The notes beneath the pieces were generated by a model, which saw only the letters and a list, made by a program, of their open reading frames with translations, searched no databases and was not told where the DNA came from. The translations under genes and the position numbers were made by a program. Shown here one piece after another: positions 26,744-35,924 of a stretch of DNA of 64,000 nt. Every line of letters begins with the position of its first letter. The first letter of the stretch is position 1. Source of the stretch: Arthrobacter alpinus (GTDB taxonomy: Bacteria; Actinomycetota; Actinomycetes; Actinomycetales; Micrococcaceae); assembly GCF_001294625.1 (NCBI RefSeq), contig NZ_CP012677.1, positions 1,178,001-1,242,000 on the forward strand, given 5' to 3'.

Positions 26744-27985
26744 GTGACACAGTCAGATACGCAGCGCCAGGAAAACGCCCCAACGCCCCAGGCAGCACAG
26801 CCTCAGTTGCCGGCGGCCCCCGCCTACGGCGTGAGCACCATCGGGGAGGTCTTCACCAGCGCCGCCGCGGCCTTGGGCGACGCCCGCTTCACCAATGCGC
26901 TGCGGCTGCCCGCCGCCAAACGCGTGTGCATAGTGCTTGTGGACGGGCTGGGCAAGGCCCTGCTCAAGCAGCGTGCCGGCCACGCCCCGTTCTTGCGCTC
27001 GGTCGTGGCCGCCGACTCCGAGGGGGAGCATCCCCGCACCATCCAGGCCGCGTTTCCCAGCACCACGGCAACGTCCCTGACCAGCCTGGGGACCGGGGCC
27101 GCCCCGGGCGCGCACGGCATGCTCGGTTACGACGTCTTGGACCCTGCCCAGGACAAGGTGGTGAACCTGCTCGGTAATTGGGACGCCGGTGTGGACCCGC
27201 TGAACTGGCAGCCCTGCCCCACGGTCTTTGAGCAACTGGACGGACACATTCCCACCGCCACCGTCAGCTTGCCCAAGTTTGAACACTCACCCATGACCCG
27301 GGCGGCCCTGCGCGGCAGCACGTTCCTGGGCGCCACCTCCACCCAGGCCAGGGTCCAGCTGGCGGCGCAGACGCTCGCGGCGAACCCCACCATGCTCATG
27401 TACCTGTACTGGAGTGAATTGGATAAGGCCGGACATGCGCACGGCACCGATTCGCCCGAATGGGAGCACCAGCTCGAGGAGCTCGACGCCTCCATGAAGC
27501 GCCTGGCGGCCACCGTTCCCGCCGGCACCTTGATCTTGTTGACCGCCGATCACGGGATGGTGGATGTTCCCCGGTCGGCCCGGATCGATTTCTCTGTGTT
27601 CCCGGAACTTGTTGCCGGGGTGCGACACACCGCGGGGGAGCCGCGCATGCTTCACCTGTACCTTGAGCCCGACGCCGGGACCGCCGCGCGTACGGCGCTG
27701 ATAGCCGCCTGGGTGGACCGGTTTGGCAACAAGGCGTGGGTGCTAACCCGCGAACAGGTGGTCGAGGCCGGCTACTTTGGTGAGGTCACGGCGCAGGCTG
27801 CGCAGCGGATCGGTGACGTGCTGGTCTTGGCCCGGGAACCCGTGGCGTTTTATGATCTGCGCCGGGTGCGTGCCCAGGCCATGGAAGTGGTGGGCCAGCA
27901 CGGTTCCATCACGAAGGCCGAACGTGAGGTCCCGCTGCTGCGCATCCCCACCACGGCGCGGTTTACCAAGGGCAAACGCCGCTAA
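26744..27985 (+). CDS. Alkaline phosphatase superfamily nucleotide pyrophosphatase/phosphodiesterase
   Basis: A 413-residue member of the type I phosphodiesterase/nucleotide pyrophosphatase family. Seen: metal-binding Asp in CIVLVDGLG (about 63-71), the nucleophile region FPSTTATSLTSLGTG (Thr nucleophile, about 103-117), and the downstream metal site LLTADHGMVDVP (about 265-276) plus a His near the C-terminal third. No signal peptide is evident, so it appears cytoplasmic. Substrate unknown. Start GTG 26744, 4 nt after the DUF5998 stop; the reading frame extends further upstream but overlaps that gene. Ends tail-to-tail with sepH, 11 nt apart. Confidence 0.85.
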   Translation: MTQSDTQRQENAPTPQAAQPQLPAAPAYGVSTIGEVFTSAAAALGDARFTNALRLPAAKRVCIVLVDGLGKALLKQRAGHAPFLRSVVAADSEGEHPRTIQAAFPSTTATSLTSLGTGAAPGAHGMLGYDVLDPAQDKVVNLLGNWDAGVDPLNWQPCPTVFEQLDGHIPTATVSLPKFEHSPMTRAALRGSTFLGATSTQARVQLAAQTLAANPTMLMYLYWSELDKAGHAHGTDSPEWEHQLEELDASMKRLAATVPAGTLILLTADHGMVDVPRSARIDFSVFPELVAGVRHTAGEPRMLHLYLEPDAGTAARTALIAAWVDRFGNKAWVLTREQVVEAGYFGEVTAQAAQRIGDVLVLAREPVAFYDLRRVRAQAMEVVGQHGSITKAEREVPLLRIPTTARFTKGKRR

Positions 27986-27996
27986 GTTGCGGCCGG

Positions 27997-29313
27997 TCAG
28001 TCGCCCTTGGTGCCGAAAACGATCTCGTCCCAGCTGGGGACACTGGAGCGTTTGGGCTTGCCGGAGGCCTTGCGTTCCAGGCGCGCCGCCACTTCACTGT
28101 CCGTGGGGCCGGGCTCCTGCGCAGGAGCCGGGGGGGCAGGCGCCTGGGTAGGAGTGAGGTCTACGCCGTTGTTGGCAGCGCTTTGACGCAGCGACGGGGC
28201 GCCGGACAGCGTAATTTCACGGGTCTGCATGCTGATCTCACCAATGCCCACGGGGCTTGGCTCATCATGTTCGGAGGGTTGCAGGCTGGGGGCCAGCGAC
28301 AGGAAAGGGATGGCGCGCAGGTGTTTGGAACCGGTCGACGGCGCAGTGGCAGGCGCTGCGGCGTCGGAGGGCTCGTCGGCCACCTGTGCGGGCTCGTCCG
28401 TGAGCTCATGGCCGTCGCGCGGATGCGCAGCCGGTACGTGAGTTCCTAACATGGCGGCGAGTTCGTCGTCGCCGTCCTCGTCCAGACCCAGGCGCTGGCC
28501 ACGGCGTGAGCGCAACATGTCCAACAGGCCGTTGCCCGGGTAGCTCCCGTCCACCGACTCCTCGGCCGTGCCGGTCGGGGCTTCGGCGGCGTGCTCGCCT
28601 GCCAAACCGTCAGGCTCGGCCGTGTCGCTTTCAAAGTCAAAAGGCCGGTCTGCAACAGCGCTTAGGCGGCGTTCCGGTACGGGGCCTTCCAGCGGCTCCA
28701 TTTCGCTTAGCTGCTGGGCCCACCGGTTCGCGTTCAGGAGTGATTTGCGCCCCGTGTGGAACGTCCACCGGGCGGGGGCCGGCTCACCAATACTACTGGC
28801 AGCCCATTCGGTGCCTGGCTCAAAATCGGCTGTCACCGTCCATGAACCGTCATGGATGCGCCAGGCGTCCCAGCGGACGGTGCGCGGATCGATGCCAAAA
28901 GCGGCCAAACGGTGCATGAGCATGTCATTGAGCGTGGCGGGGTTGTCGCCGAATGCTGAACGGTAGCCGTCATTGCCTGGTGAGGGGGCACAAACTTCAA
29001 CCTTGCGGGCCTGCTGCGCCACATATTCGCGCTCGGCCAGGACAGGACCCTCATAGCGGCGGACCTGCTCCAGGGACAGTCCCGAATGCTCGGCGACATC
29101 TGCAGCAGTTGCGCCGCCACGGATCTGGGCTTGGATTTCCCGCGGCGATAAACGGGTGCTTGAACTGCCGGCTTGAAAGGACCTGCGCGGGGACCTGGTT
29201 GTTGCCATGCGCAATGCTTCATCAATGGGGAGCAGGAAAATTTCGCCGCCGGTTCCACTGAGTAGTAGGTGTTCGCCATCCTCATGGACACCCACCAAAC
29301 GTAGATCCGTCAT
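27997..29313 (-). CDS. sepH: SepH cell-division regulator (DUF3071)
   Basis: Actinobacterial division protein that binds FtsZ and promotes Z-ring assembly. Seen: the DUF3071 N-terminus (MTDLRLVGVHEDGEHLLL; then a helix-turn-helix-like EIQAQIRGGATAADVAEHSG, about 60-80), and the conserved WRIHDGSWTV and ADFEPGTEWAASS region (about 150-180). The second half is a long acidic, Pro/Ala-rich disordered linker ending with the short conserved SSVPSWDEIVFGTKGD tail, usual for SepH. 438 residues, ATG 29313. Downstream it meets the phosphodiesterase gene. Confidence 0.92.
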   Translation of the reverse strand: MTDLRLVGVHEDGEHLLLSGTGGEIFLLPIDEALRMATTRSPRRSFQAGSSSTRLSPREIQAQIRGGATAADVAEHSGLSLEQVRRYEGPVLAEREYVAQQARKVEVCAPSPGNDGYRSAFGDNPATLNDMLMHRLAAFGIDPRTVRWDAWRIHDGSWTVTADFEPGTEWAASSIGEPAPARWTFHTGRKSLLNANRWAQQLSEMEPLEGPVPERRLSAVADRPFDFESDTAEPDGLAGEHAAEAPTGTAEESVDGSYPGNGLLDMLRSRRGQRLGLDEDGDDELAAMLGTHVPAAHPRDGHELTDEPAQVADEPSDAAAPATAPSTGSKHLRAIPFLSLAPSLQPSEHDEPSPVGIGEISMQTREITLSGAPSLRQSAANNGVDLTPTQAPAPPAPAQEPGPTDSEVAARLERKASGKPKRSSVPSWDEIVFGTKGD

Positions 29314-29414
29314 GCTGCCCTCCCAAATCTTCTAGTCTCACTTCGAAACTTTGCCACCGAACGCCAGCTATTACCACTACCGGCACAGGCGTGGCGTGAA
29401 TGGATCCAAAAAGG

Positions 29415-29897
29415 CTACTTGGCCTTGGGGCCGTTCAGCGCCGCCACAAGGTGCTCGGGGTTGCGTGTGGATGTCAGCCAGTATGGCGTGGTGTCGTTGG
29501 GGTCGGTGATGACAATCTTGACAACGGGCTTGATCCAACCGCGGATGCACAAGTACGCCAAGCCGTTGAGTTTGGTGCCGCGCTGGTCGGTGGCAGCATC
29601 CCCGTGGTAGCTGGAAACCTTGCCCACAAATTCGCGTTCGATCTGGGCGCGGCCTACCTGGACGGTGGTGTCGGTGACCCGGATGGTGGGCGTCCACGCG
29701 ATCAACACTCCCACTTGCGCCGCCAACAGAACGGAAAAGGCCACATATCCGGCGAGCGGGCTGATGGGGATAAAGATCAAGATGCCGGCGGCGGAAAGAC
29801 CCACCACAATGACCCAGACCCACAGATTGGGCCACAGCTTCTCGGTATACGTCGCTGTGGATACGGGGGTGGCATTGAGAGCCTGATCGGATGACAT
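29415..29897 (-). CDS. DUF3093 membrane protein
   Basis: A 160-residue protein with two adjacent membrane helices (LWPNLWVWVIVVGLSAAGIL and the following VAFSVLLAAQVGVLIAW, about 22-65) and a soluble C-terminal beta-rich domain containing GLAYLCIRGWIKPVVKI and the TRNPEHLVAAL ending. The family is conserved beside dut in actinobacteria (mycobacterial Rv2698 position, recalled) and has no known function. Start ATG 29897 chosen because it opens the conserved part; upstream Met codons add non-family sequence. Divergent from dut. Confidence 0.8.
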   Translation of the reverse strand: MSSDQALNATPVSTATYTEKLWPNLWVWVIVVGLSAAGILIFIPISPLAGYVAFSVLLAAQVGVLIAWTPTIRVTDTTVQVGRAQIEREFVGKVSSYHGDAATDQRGTKLNGLAYLCIRGWIKPVVKIVITDPNDTTPYWLTSTRNPEHLVAALNGPKAK

Positions 29898-29995
29898 AAG
29901 CCTAAGCTTTTCATCTTTTGCACAGTAATTCATCTTGGGCTGTTCGCCCGACGGCGGGCGGCACAGGTCCGGCATTGCGGATAGAGTTAGATGTT

Positions 29996-30499
29996 GTGAC
30001 CAATCAGACTTTCAGTACTGCCCCCGACTCGCCTGCACACACCCCATCATTGACGGTGCAGTTGCGCCTGCTCGACGACGGCATTCTTGCCCCCAGCTAT
30101 GCCCATCCCGGGGATGCCGGGGCCGATCTGCGCACACGCATTGATGTGACGCTGGCCCCGGGCGAGCGTGTCCTGGTGCCGACCGGCGTCGCCATCGCCC
30201 TGCCCTTCGGCTTTGTGGCTCTGGTCCACCCGCGTTCGGGCCTCGCCACCAAGCATGGGCTGACAATTGTCAACAGCCCGGGAACCGTCGATGCAGGGTA
30301 CCGCGGCGAAATTTCCGTCACCTTGCTCAATACTGACGCGCACCACTCCATCATCTTGTCCCGGGGCGATAGAATTGCACAACTGGTAATTCAACGTGTT
30401 GAACACGCAGCCTTTGACGTGGTGACGGAACTGCCGGACTCGGTGCGTGGCACTGGTGGATTCGGTTCCACGGGCGGCTTCGAGACCGCAACTTCCTAG
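29996..30499 (+). CDS. dut: dUTP diphosphatase
   Basis: Homotrimeric enzyme converting dUTP to dUMP, keeping uracil out of DNA and feeding thymidylate synthesis. Seen: motif 1 [11 protein letters not shown], motif 2 [11 protein letters not shown], motif 3 [15 protein letters not shown], motif 4 [10 protein letters not shown], and the C-terminal nucleotide lid [11 protein letters not shown]. 167 residues. The start is GTG 29996: a TAGAGT box ends 8 nt upstream and there is no ribosome site, suggesting a leaderless mRNA. It heads a plus-strand series dut-DUF3710-OB-DUF3159. Confidence 0.96.
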   Translation: MTNQTFSTAPDSPAHTPSLTVQLRLLDDGILAPSYAHPGDAGADLRTRIDVTLAPGERVLVPTGVAIALPFGFVALVHPRSGLATKHGLTIVNSPGTVDAGYRGEISVTLLNTDAHHSIILSRGDRIAQLVIQRVEHAAFDVVTELPDSVRGTGGFGSTGGFETATS

Positions 30500-30587
30500 C
30501 TTTCTGGGCTCAACGCGGGCACGTTCCCACGCTACGCATTGAACACCATTGTTCGCTCCGCCATTATTTACAAGGAGTTTGTCCCTC

Positions 30588-31355
30588 ATGGCTTTTCGGT
30601 TTGCTAAGAAAAAGACCGCAGACGAGGCTTCCGCCTCCATTGCGCAAACTAATACGGCTCCCATCTCGGAAGACGGTGACATGCTGGCGCTGCCACCTGA
30701 CCCCTCCGACACCGTCTACGACCGTGCTATCCACGGCCCCCTTGACTCTGCCGAGATCACCAGCACCAACGGCTACGTCGACCTCGGTGCCTTGCTGATC
30801 ACGCCCCGCGTGGGCTTGGCTTTGCGCCTTGAAGTGGAGGAAAGCACCTCCCGGGTGATCGCCGTGACACTTGACTTGAACGGCTCAAGCCTGCAATTGC
30901 AGGCGTTTGCCGCATCCCGTTCCGAGCAGCTCTGGCGCGACATCCGCGAACAAATCGGACTCTCTGTCGGTTCGCAAGGAGGCGAGATTGAAATCCTTGA
31001 CGGTGCCTTCGGCAAGGAAGTGCTTGCCAAGGTGCCCGCGCAGACCGCGGAGGGAAACTCAGGTTTCCGGGTGGCCCGCTTCATCGGCGTGGACGGTCCC
31101 CGATGGTTCCTTCGCGGTGTCCTTGGCGGCGACGCAGCCGTGGACGGCGAGGCGGCACGGGAGCTAGAGGAACTGTTCCGCGGCGTTGTGGTGGTGCGGG
31201 GGGAAACCCCGCTGCCCCCTCGGGACCTGCTTGTCTTGCGCCTGCCCAAGGACGCCGCCACGAGCCCCAACGGCGAGATTGCCGGCGACCACCCAACACC
31301 GGCCCAGGGCGGCGAGCCCTTCCGCCGTGGCCCGGAAATCACGGCGATCGGCTAG
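30588..31355 (+). CDS. DUF3710 family protein
   Basis: A 255-residue soluble protein conserved downstream of dut in actinobacteria. Seen: the N-terminal basic FRFAKKK, then GPLDSAEI and YVDLGALLI.P, the core LQAFAASRSEQLWRDIREQI (about 105-124) and DGPRWFLRGVLGG (about 175-187), all typical of DUF3710. No known activity. Start ATG 30588 with AAGGAG 10 nt upstream. The next ORF begins 6 nt after its stop, so it is the upstream partner of the OB-fold gene. Confidence 0.85.
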   Translation: MAFRFAKKKTADEASASIAQTNTAPISEDGDMLALPPDPSDTVYDRAIHGPLDSAEITSTNGYVDLGALLITPRVGLALRLEVEESTSRVIAVTLDLNGSSLQLQAFAASRSEQLWRDIREQIGLSVGSQGGEIEILDGAFGKEVLAKVPAQTAEGNSGFRVARFIGVDGPRWFLRGVLGGDAAVDGEAARELEELFRGVVVVRGETPLPPRDLLVLRLPKDAATSPNGEIAGDHPTPAQGGEPFRRGPEITAIG

Positions 31356-31361
31356 GGATCC

Positions 31362-31697
31362 ATGTCCATCACCCAGAGTGCCTGGCCGGCACCGGTTCCC
31401 ATCAACGAGCTGCCGACCCGTGGGCGGGCAGTGTGCACAGGCGTCATTGACACTGTCACGATCGAACCGGCGTCGGCGTCACCGACCTACACCGCCATTG
31501 TCACTGACAGGGAGTTTCACCGCCTTGCCGACGACGGCGGAAGCCACCGGCTCAGGCTTGTCTGGTTGGGCAGACGCCGAGTTCCTGGCATCGAGGTGGG
31601 CACGCGTTTGCGTGTGGAGGGGATGGTCTCGCTCAGGGATTCTTTACCCACGATCTTCAATCCACGCTATGAAATTATTGGAACGCAGGAGAGCTAG
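31362..31697 (+). CDS. OB-fold nucleic-acid-binding domain protein
   Basis: A 111-residue protein that is essentially one OB-fold: GRAVCTGVIDTVTIEP (strand 1-2), TYTAIVTD, LRLVWLGRR, and PGIEVGTRLRVEGMVS (strands 3-5). Such domains bind single-stranded DNA or RNA (family knowledge); the partner here is unknown. It sits between DUF3710 and DUF3159 (mycobacterial Rv2694c position, recalled). Start ATG 31362, 6 nt after the previous stop; its stop codon is followed directly by the TTG of the next gene. Confidence 0.8.
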   Translation: MSITQSAWPAPVPINELPTRGRAVCTGVIDTVTIEPASASPTYTAIVTDREFHRLADDGGSHRLRLVWLGRRRVPGIEVGTRLRVEGMVSLRDSLPTIFNPRYEIIGTQES

Positions 31698-32414
31698 TTG
31701 ACACACAACAGCCCCGACGAGGGTGCAACGCCGGCGAAAGCCACCGGCAGTTTTGCCGAGCTGGCGCAGGAGATGGCGACAAAGTCGGCGCTGGTGCGCA
31801 AGGACAACGGCCACATCGACCTGTTGGCGGCGGCCGGCGGCATCCGCGGCATTGCCGAGAGCGTACTTCCAGGGCTGGCGTTCCTGGTGGTTTTCACCCT
31901 CACCCGCAACTTGCCCTGGTCGCTGGCAGGTTCTGTGGCGATCGCCGTCGTGTTCCTCGTGGCCCGGCTAATCCAGCGCACGCCGCTGACCCAGTCCTTG
32001 GCCGGAATTCTCGGCGTCGCCCTGTCCGCCGTTCTAGCCATGACCACGGGCAAGGCCGAGAACTTCTACCTGTGGGGCTTTGTGACCAACGCCGGCTACA
32101 TCTTGGCGATGGTCGTCTCCATCGCCGTCCGCTGGCCGGTGCTGGGACTTCTCTTTGGGTATGCCCGCAACGAAGGTGTGCGCTGGCGGGACCAGCCAGA
32201 ACGCCTGCGCGCCTACCGGGTTGCCACCTGGATCATCATCGGTGTCCTGGCGGCCCGTCTGGCCGTCCAGCTGCCCCTGTACCTGAGCGAACAAGTTGAC
32301 GCGCTCGGCGCCATGCGCTTGATCATGGGCGTGCCACTGTATGCGCTGGGACTCTGGGTGGCATGGCTGATCAGCCGCCCCGTGCGGGACGAGCTGATCA
32401 CCAAAGTCGACTGA
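31698..32414 (+). CDS. DUF3159 membrane protein
   Basis: A 238-residue integral membrane protein with about five to six hydrophobic segments; the N-terminal 50 residues are hydrophilic and include the conserved LAAAGGIRGIAESVLPGLAFLVVF. YARNEGVRWRDQPERLRAY in the second half is a conserved cytosolic loop. Function unknown; position matches mycobacterial Rv2693c next to the ceoBC genes (recalled). The start is TTG 31698, immediately after the OB-fold stop codon, so translation is coupled. Converges with the RCK gene at a 26-nt gap. Confidence 0.8.
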   Translation: MTHNSPDEGATPAKATGSFAELAQEMATKSALVRKDNGHIDLLAAAGGIRGIAESVLPGLAFLVVFTLTRNLPWSLAGSVAIAVVFLVARLIQRTPLTQSLAGILGVALSAVLAMTTGKAENFYLWGFVTNAGYILAMVVSIAVRWPVLGLLFGYARNEGVRWRDQPERLRAYRVATWIIIGVLAARLAVQLPLYLSEQVDALGAMRLIMGVPLYALGLWVAWLISRPVRDELITKVD

Positions 32415-32440
32415 AGCCTTTACCCCCGGCAGGCCGCCGG

Positions 32441-33103
32441 TCAGTCGTGTGAGGACAAGATGGCGCGCAGTTCGTCTTCCCCGGCGATGGTGGAGATGAA
32501 GAACAGCTCGTCCCCTGCCTCCATGACGTCATCGGGGCTGGGCGTGATGGGCGCCTCGTCGCGCAAGATGGCAACCAAGGTGGCGTCCTGTGGCCACACC
32601 ACGCCACCCACTGTCAGGCCGATGATGTGGGATTCCTCGGGAACGGTGAACTCCACCAAGGATGCGACGCCTGTTTGCAATGTCAACAGTCGCACCAGGT
32701 CGCCAATCTCCACAGCTTCCTCCACCAGGGCGGTCATGAGCCGGGGGGTGTTCACGGCAACATCCACACCCCAAGAATCGTCAAACATCCAGTCATTCTT
32801 GGGGTTGTTGACCCGCCCCACGGTCCGGCCAACACCAAATTCGGTCTTGGCCAGCAGTGAGACCACCAGGTTGACCTTGTCATCCCCGGTGGCTGAGACA
32901 ACCACGTCGGCCTCTTCAAGTTTCGCTTCCCGCAGGGTGCTGATCTCGCACGCGTCACCCACCAGCCAGCGGGCCCCTCGCAAGCCGCTTTTGCCAATCA
33001 CTTCCGGCTTGGGATCGATCATCAGCAGTTCGTGGCCGTGGGACAAGAGCTCGCGGGCGATGGAGCAGCCAACGCTGCCGGCCCCCACAATGACAACTAG
33101 CAC
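32441..33103 (-). CDS. trkA: TrkA-type RCK potassium regulatory protein (second of pair)
   Basis: A 220-residue KTN/RCK protein: N-terminal Rossmann domain with VGAGSVGCSIAREL (about 6-19), TGDDKVNL ligand region, and a C-terminal TrkA_C domain. Such proteins gate K+ channels or transporters in response to NAD(H)/ATP or c-di-AMP. Start GTG 33103 after GAAGGAG; that ribosome site lies inside the end of the upstream RCK gene, whose stop is one base before this start. Length and order match mycobacterial CeoC (recalled). No TrkH/KtrB pore gene is in the window; the divergent APC permease is the obvious partner (inferred). Confidence 0.88.
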   Translation of the reverse strand: MLVVIVGAGSVGCSIARELLSHGHELLMIDPKPEVIGKSGLRGARWLVGDACEISTLREAKLEEADVVVSATGDDKVNLVVSLLAKTEFGVGRTVGRVNNPKNDWMFDDSWGVDVAVNTPRLMTALVEEAVEIGDLVRLLTLQTGVASLVEFTVPEESHIIGLTVGGVVWPQDATLVAILRDEAPITPSPDDVMEAGDELFFISTIAGEDELRAILSSHD

Positions 33104-33104
33104 G

Positions 33105-33776
33105 TTAGTTCTCCTTCAGCGGCTCGGCGGCCATGATACGGGCAACCTCGGTGGCGTCCACGCCCTGGACCATGGCGTGGATGGTGTCACCTTGTTGGTA
33201 ACTGGTGTCCGGCCCTGGCAGCATCCCCTCACCAAAACGGGTCAGATAAGCCACACGCAGAGGTGCAGCGTTTTCGAGGTCGTCAAGGTGCCGGCCAATC
33301 CAGTGGGGATGCAGGGCTAGCTCGGTCAGGATCAGCCTGCCTGACGGTTCGCGGAAATCCCCTTTGACGGCGGTTTCGGGCAGAATCCGCCGCAGTACCT
33401 GATCGGCGCTCCAGCGCACGGCCGCTACGGTGGGGATGCCCAGACGTTGGTAGATCTCTGCCCGGCCCGGATCGTAGATGCGGGCCACAACGTGCTCCAC
33501 ATGAAAGGTTTCCCTGGCCACCCGGGTAGCCAGGATATTGGAGTTGTCGCCGCTGGAAACGGCGGCGAAGGCGTACGCTTTTTCAATGTCGGCTTGTTTG
33601 AGCGTGTCCTGGTCAAAACCCACGCCGGTGATCTTGCGCCCACCGAAACCGGTGCGCAACCGCCTGAACGCGCGCTCGTCCTGATCGATGATGGCCACGG
33701 AATGGCCGGAATCTTCTAGCGTGTGGGCCAGGGTGGCTCCCACACGTCCGCAGCCCATGATCACAAAGTGTGCCAC
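33105..33776 (-). CDS. trkA: TrkA-type RCK potassium regulatory protein (first of pair)
   Basis: A 223-residue KTN/RCK protein with MGCGRVGATLAHTLEDSG (Rossmann loop, about 7-24), the acidic strand-end IIDQD, SSGDNSNILATRVAR, and a C-terminal TrkA_C domain. GTG start at 33776 with GGGAGGAG upstream. It forms a tightly packed two-gene unit with the other RCK gene, so a heteromeric gating ring is likely. Corresponds in order to mycobacterial CeoB (recalled). Divergent from the APC permease over a 161-nt region that carries a TGTCACC/GGTGACA dyad (33832-33858). Confidence 0.88.
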   Translation of the reverse strand: MAHFVIMGCGRVGATLAHTLEDSGHSVAIIDQDERAFRRLRTGFGGRKITGVGFDQDTLKQADIEKAYAFAAVSSGDNSNILATRVARETFHVEHVVARIYDPGRAEIYQRLGIPTVAAVRWSADQVLRRILPETAVKGDFREPSGRLILTELALHPHWIGRHLDDLENAAPLRVAYLTRFGEGMLPGPDTSYQQGDTIHAMVQGVDATEVARIMAAEPLKEN

Positions 33777-33937
33777 TGATGCTCCTCCCTATGGGCACTG
33801 CAACACAGTGCGGGTACCAATTTGACGTGTTTGTCACCGCCAGGTCAAGTTGGTGACATGGATGACTCTTATATGGAAGTGTGTCATGCGCGTGGCCTGT
33901 CATGACTTTAGCCCCGCGAGGGACTAGCGTTACCCGC

Positions 33938-35908
33938 GTGCTGAATTTCTTCAACGCTTTCAAGCGGGTCCTCGTTGGCAGGCCATACCGCAATGACAAG
34001 CTTGCCCATACGCTGTTGCCCAAACGGATTGCGCTTCCGGTCTTTGCCTCCGACGCGCTGTCCTCTGTGGCGTACGCCCCAGATGAGATTCTGCTGACCC
34101 TGGCGCTGGCCGGGGTGGCCTCCGTTGCCTTGGCTCCGTGGGTGGGCATCGCCGTCATGGTGGTCTTGCTCACAGTGGTGGCCTCGTACCGCCAGAACGT
34201 GCACGCGTACCCGTCAGGTGGGGGCGACTATGAGATCGCCAACGTCAACCTAGGTAAGTCCGCCGGCCTGACCGTGGCGTCGGCGTTGATGGTTGACTAC
34301 GTGCTGACCGTCGCCGTGTCCATGTCCTCCGCCGCTAACTACCTGGCCACCGCGGTACCCGGCCTACACGGCACCCAAGCCCTGATCGCCGTCGCCGGTG
34401 TGGTGGTTCTGGCCCTGGTGAACCTGCGCGGCATCAAGGAAGCCGGCAACGTCTTTGCCGTACCAACCTACATTTTCATGTTCTGCATCTTCGCCATGAC
34501 CGCAGTGGGGATCGTCCAGGCGTTCACCGGTACCCTGGGGCGCGCCCCTTCGGCCGACTTTGAGATCATCCCGGAGGCGGCCTTCAACCAGGGTCTGATG
34601 GGACTGGCGGGTGCGTTCTTGCTCTTGCGTGCGTTCTCCTCCGGTGCGGCCGCCCTGACGGGTGTGGAGGCCATCAGCAACGGTGTGCCGAACTTCCGCA
34701 AGCCCAAGAGCAAGAATGCCGCCACCACATTGCTGTTGCTCGGTGCCATTGCCGCGGGCATGATGGCCAGCATCTTGTTCCTGGCCAACGCGATCGGCGT
34801 GCACATCGTGGCTGATCCGCACACCGAATTCCTGGTTAACGGGGTGGCCCCACCCGAAGGCTACGTGCAAAATCCTTCCATCAGCCAGATCGCCTCCACC
34901 ATCTTCGGGGCCGGATCCATCCCGTTCTTCATCATCGTCGCCGCCACCGGCACCATCTTGGTCTTCGCCTCCAACACCGCCTTCAACGGCTTTCCGGTAT
35001 TAGCCTCCATCCTGGCCAAGGACGGCTACCTGCCCCGCCAATTGCGCACCCGCGGTGACCGGCTCGCCTTCAGCAACGGGGTGATCCTGCTGGCCACGGG
35101 CGCTCTGGTGCTGATCATCGCCTTCAACGCCGACGTCACCAAATTGATCCAGCTTTACATTGTGGGCGTGTTTATCTCGTTCACCGCCAGCCAGTTGGGC
35201 ATGATCCGGCACTGGACGCGGGAGCTGCGCACCATCAAGGACAGGCCGCTGCGCTTCCGCATGAAACGCTCACGGATCATCAACAGCGTTGGTTTTTCCA
35301 TGACCTTAACCGTGCTGCTCATCGTCTTGGTCACAAAATTCAGCCAGGGGGCCTGGATTGCGTTGCTCGCCATGGCCGTACTTTTCGTCGTCATGTGGAG
35401 CATCCGCAACCACTACGACAACGTGGCCGCGGAGCTGGCTGTCGACGATGACGCCTCCGTGCGGGCCCTGCCAGCGCGGATTCACGCCCTTATTTTGGTC
35501 TCCCACGTGCGCAAGCCGGTGATCCGAGCCGTCGCCTTCGCCCGCGCGTCCCGGCCCTCCACCCTGGAGGCTCTCACCGTTGACTTGGACGCCGCGGAGA
35601 CCGAACAGACCATCGCGGATTGGGACAGGCTGAGCATCCCGGTACCGTTGACTGTGTTGGCCAGTCCCTACAGGGAGACGTTGACGCCGCTGATCAACCA
35701 CATCAAGGACATGCGCAAGGACGCCCCCCGCGACTTGATAGTGGTGTACATCCCGGAATACGTGGTGGGCAAATGGTGGGAGCAGCTGGTTCACAACCAG
35801 ACGGCCCTGCGCATTAAGACGCGATTGCATTTTGAACCTGGTGTTGTGGTGGCTAGCGTGCCATGGCAGCTTAAATCCTCCGCCGACGCACAGAAGTACC
35901 AAGAGTAG
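33938..35908 (+). CDS. APC family permease, KimA/Kup-like potassium importer
   Basis: A 656-residue membrane protein: about 12 transmembrane segments (to about residue 480) followed by a 150-residue soluble C-terminal domain. PVFASDALSSVAYAPDEIL and SYRQNVHAYPSGGGDYEIA near the N-terminus are the KimA-type APC signature; KimA proteins import K+ and are controlled by c-di-AMP at the soluble domain (Bacillus knowledge). The divergent RCK pair supports a K+ role, but amino-acid transport cannot be excluded. I prefer GTG 33938: TAGCGT (33925-33930) ends 7 nt upstream and ATGACT (33902-33907) sits 17 nt before that as a -35, suggesting a leaderless mRNA; an upstream ATG at 33902 overlaps that -35. 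Confidence 0.8.
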   Translation: MLNFFNAFKRVLVGRPYRNDKLAHTLLPKRIALPVFASDALSSVAYAPDEILLTLALAGVASVALAPWVGIAVMVVLLTVVASYRQNVHAYPSGGGDYEIANVNLGKSAGLTVASALMVDYVLTVAVSMSSAANYLATAVPGLHGTQALIAVAGVVVLALVNLRGIKEAGNVFAVPTYIFMFCIFAMTAVGIVQAFTGTLGRAPSADFEIIPEAAFNQGLMGLAGAFLLLRAFSSGAAALTGVEAISNGVPNFRKPKSKNAATTLLLLGAIAAGMMASILFLANAIGVHIVADPHTEFLVNGVAPPEGYVQNPSISQIASTIFGAGSIPFFIIVAATGTILVFASNTAFNGFPVLASILAKDGYLPRQLRTRGDRLAFSNGVILLATGALVLIIAFNADVTKLIQLYIVGVFISFTASQLGMIRHWTRELRTIKDRPLRFRMKRSRIINSVGFSMTLTVLLIVLVTKFSQGAWIALLAMAVLFVVMWSIRNHYDNVAAELAVDDDASVRALPARIHALILVSHVRKPVIRAVAFARASRPSTLEALTVDLDAAETEQTIADWDRLSIPVPLTVLASPYRETLTPLINHIKDMRKDAPRDLIVVYIPEYVVGKWWEQLVHNQTALRIKTRLHFEPGVVVASVPWQLKSSADAQKYQE

Positions 35909-35924
35909 ATAGAGCATAGAACCC

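Noticed and set aside
33902..33904. ATG as start of the APC permease
   Set aside because: It coincides with a -35-like ATGACT with correct spacing to TAGCGT, and family alignment begins near 33938.
33777..33937. c-di-AMP (ydaO-type) riboswitch in front of the APC permease
   Set aside because: The region is too short and lacks the conserved elements; the gene appears leaderless.
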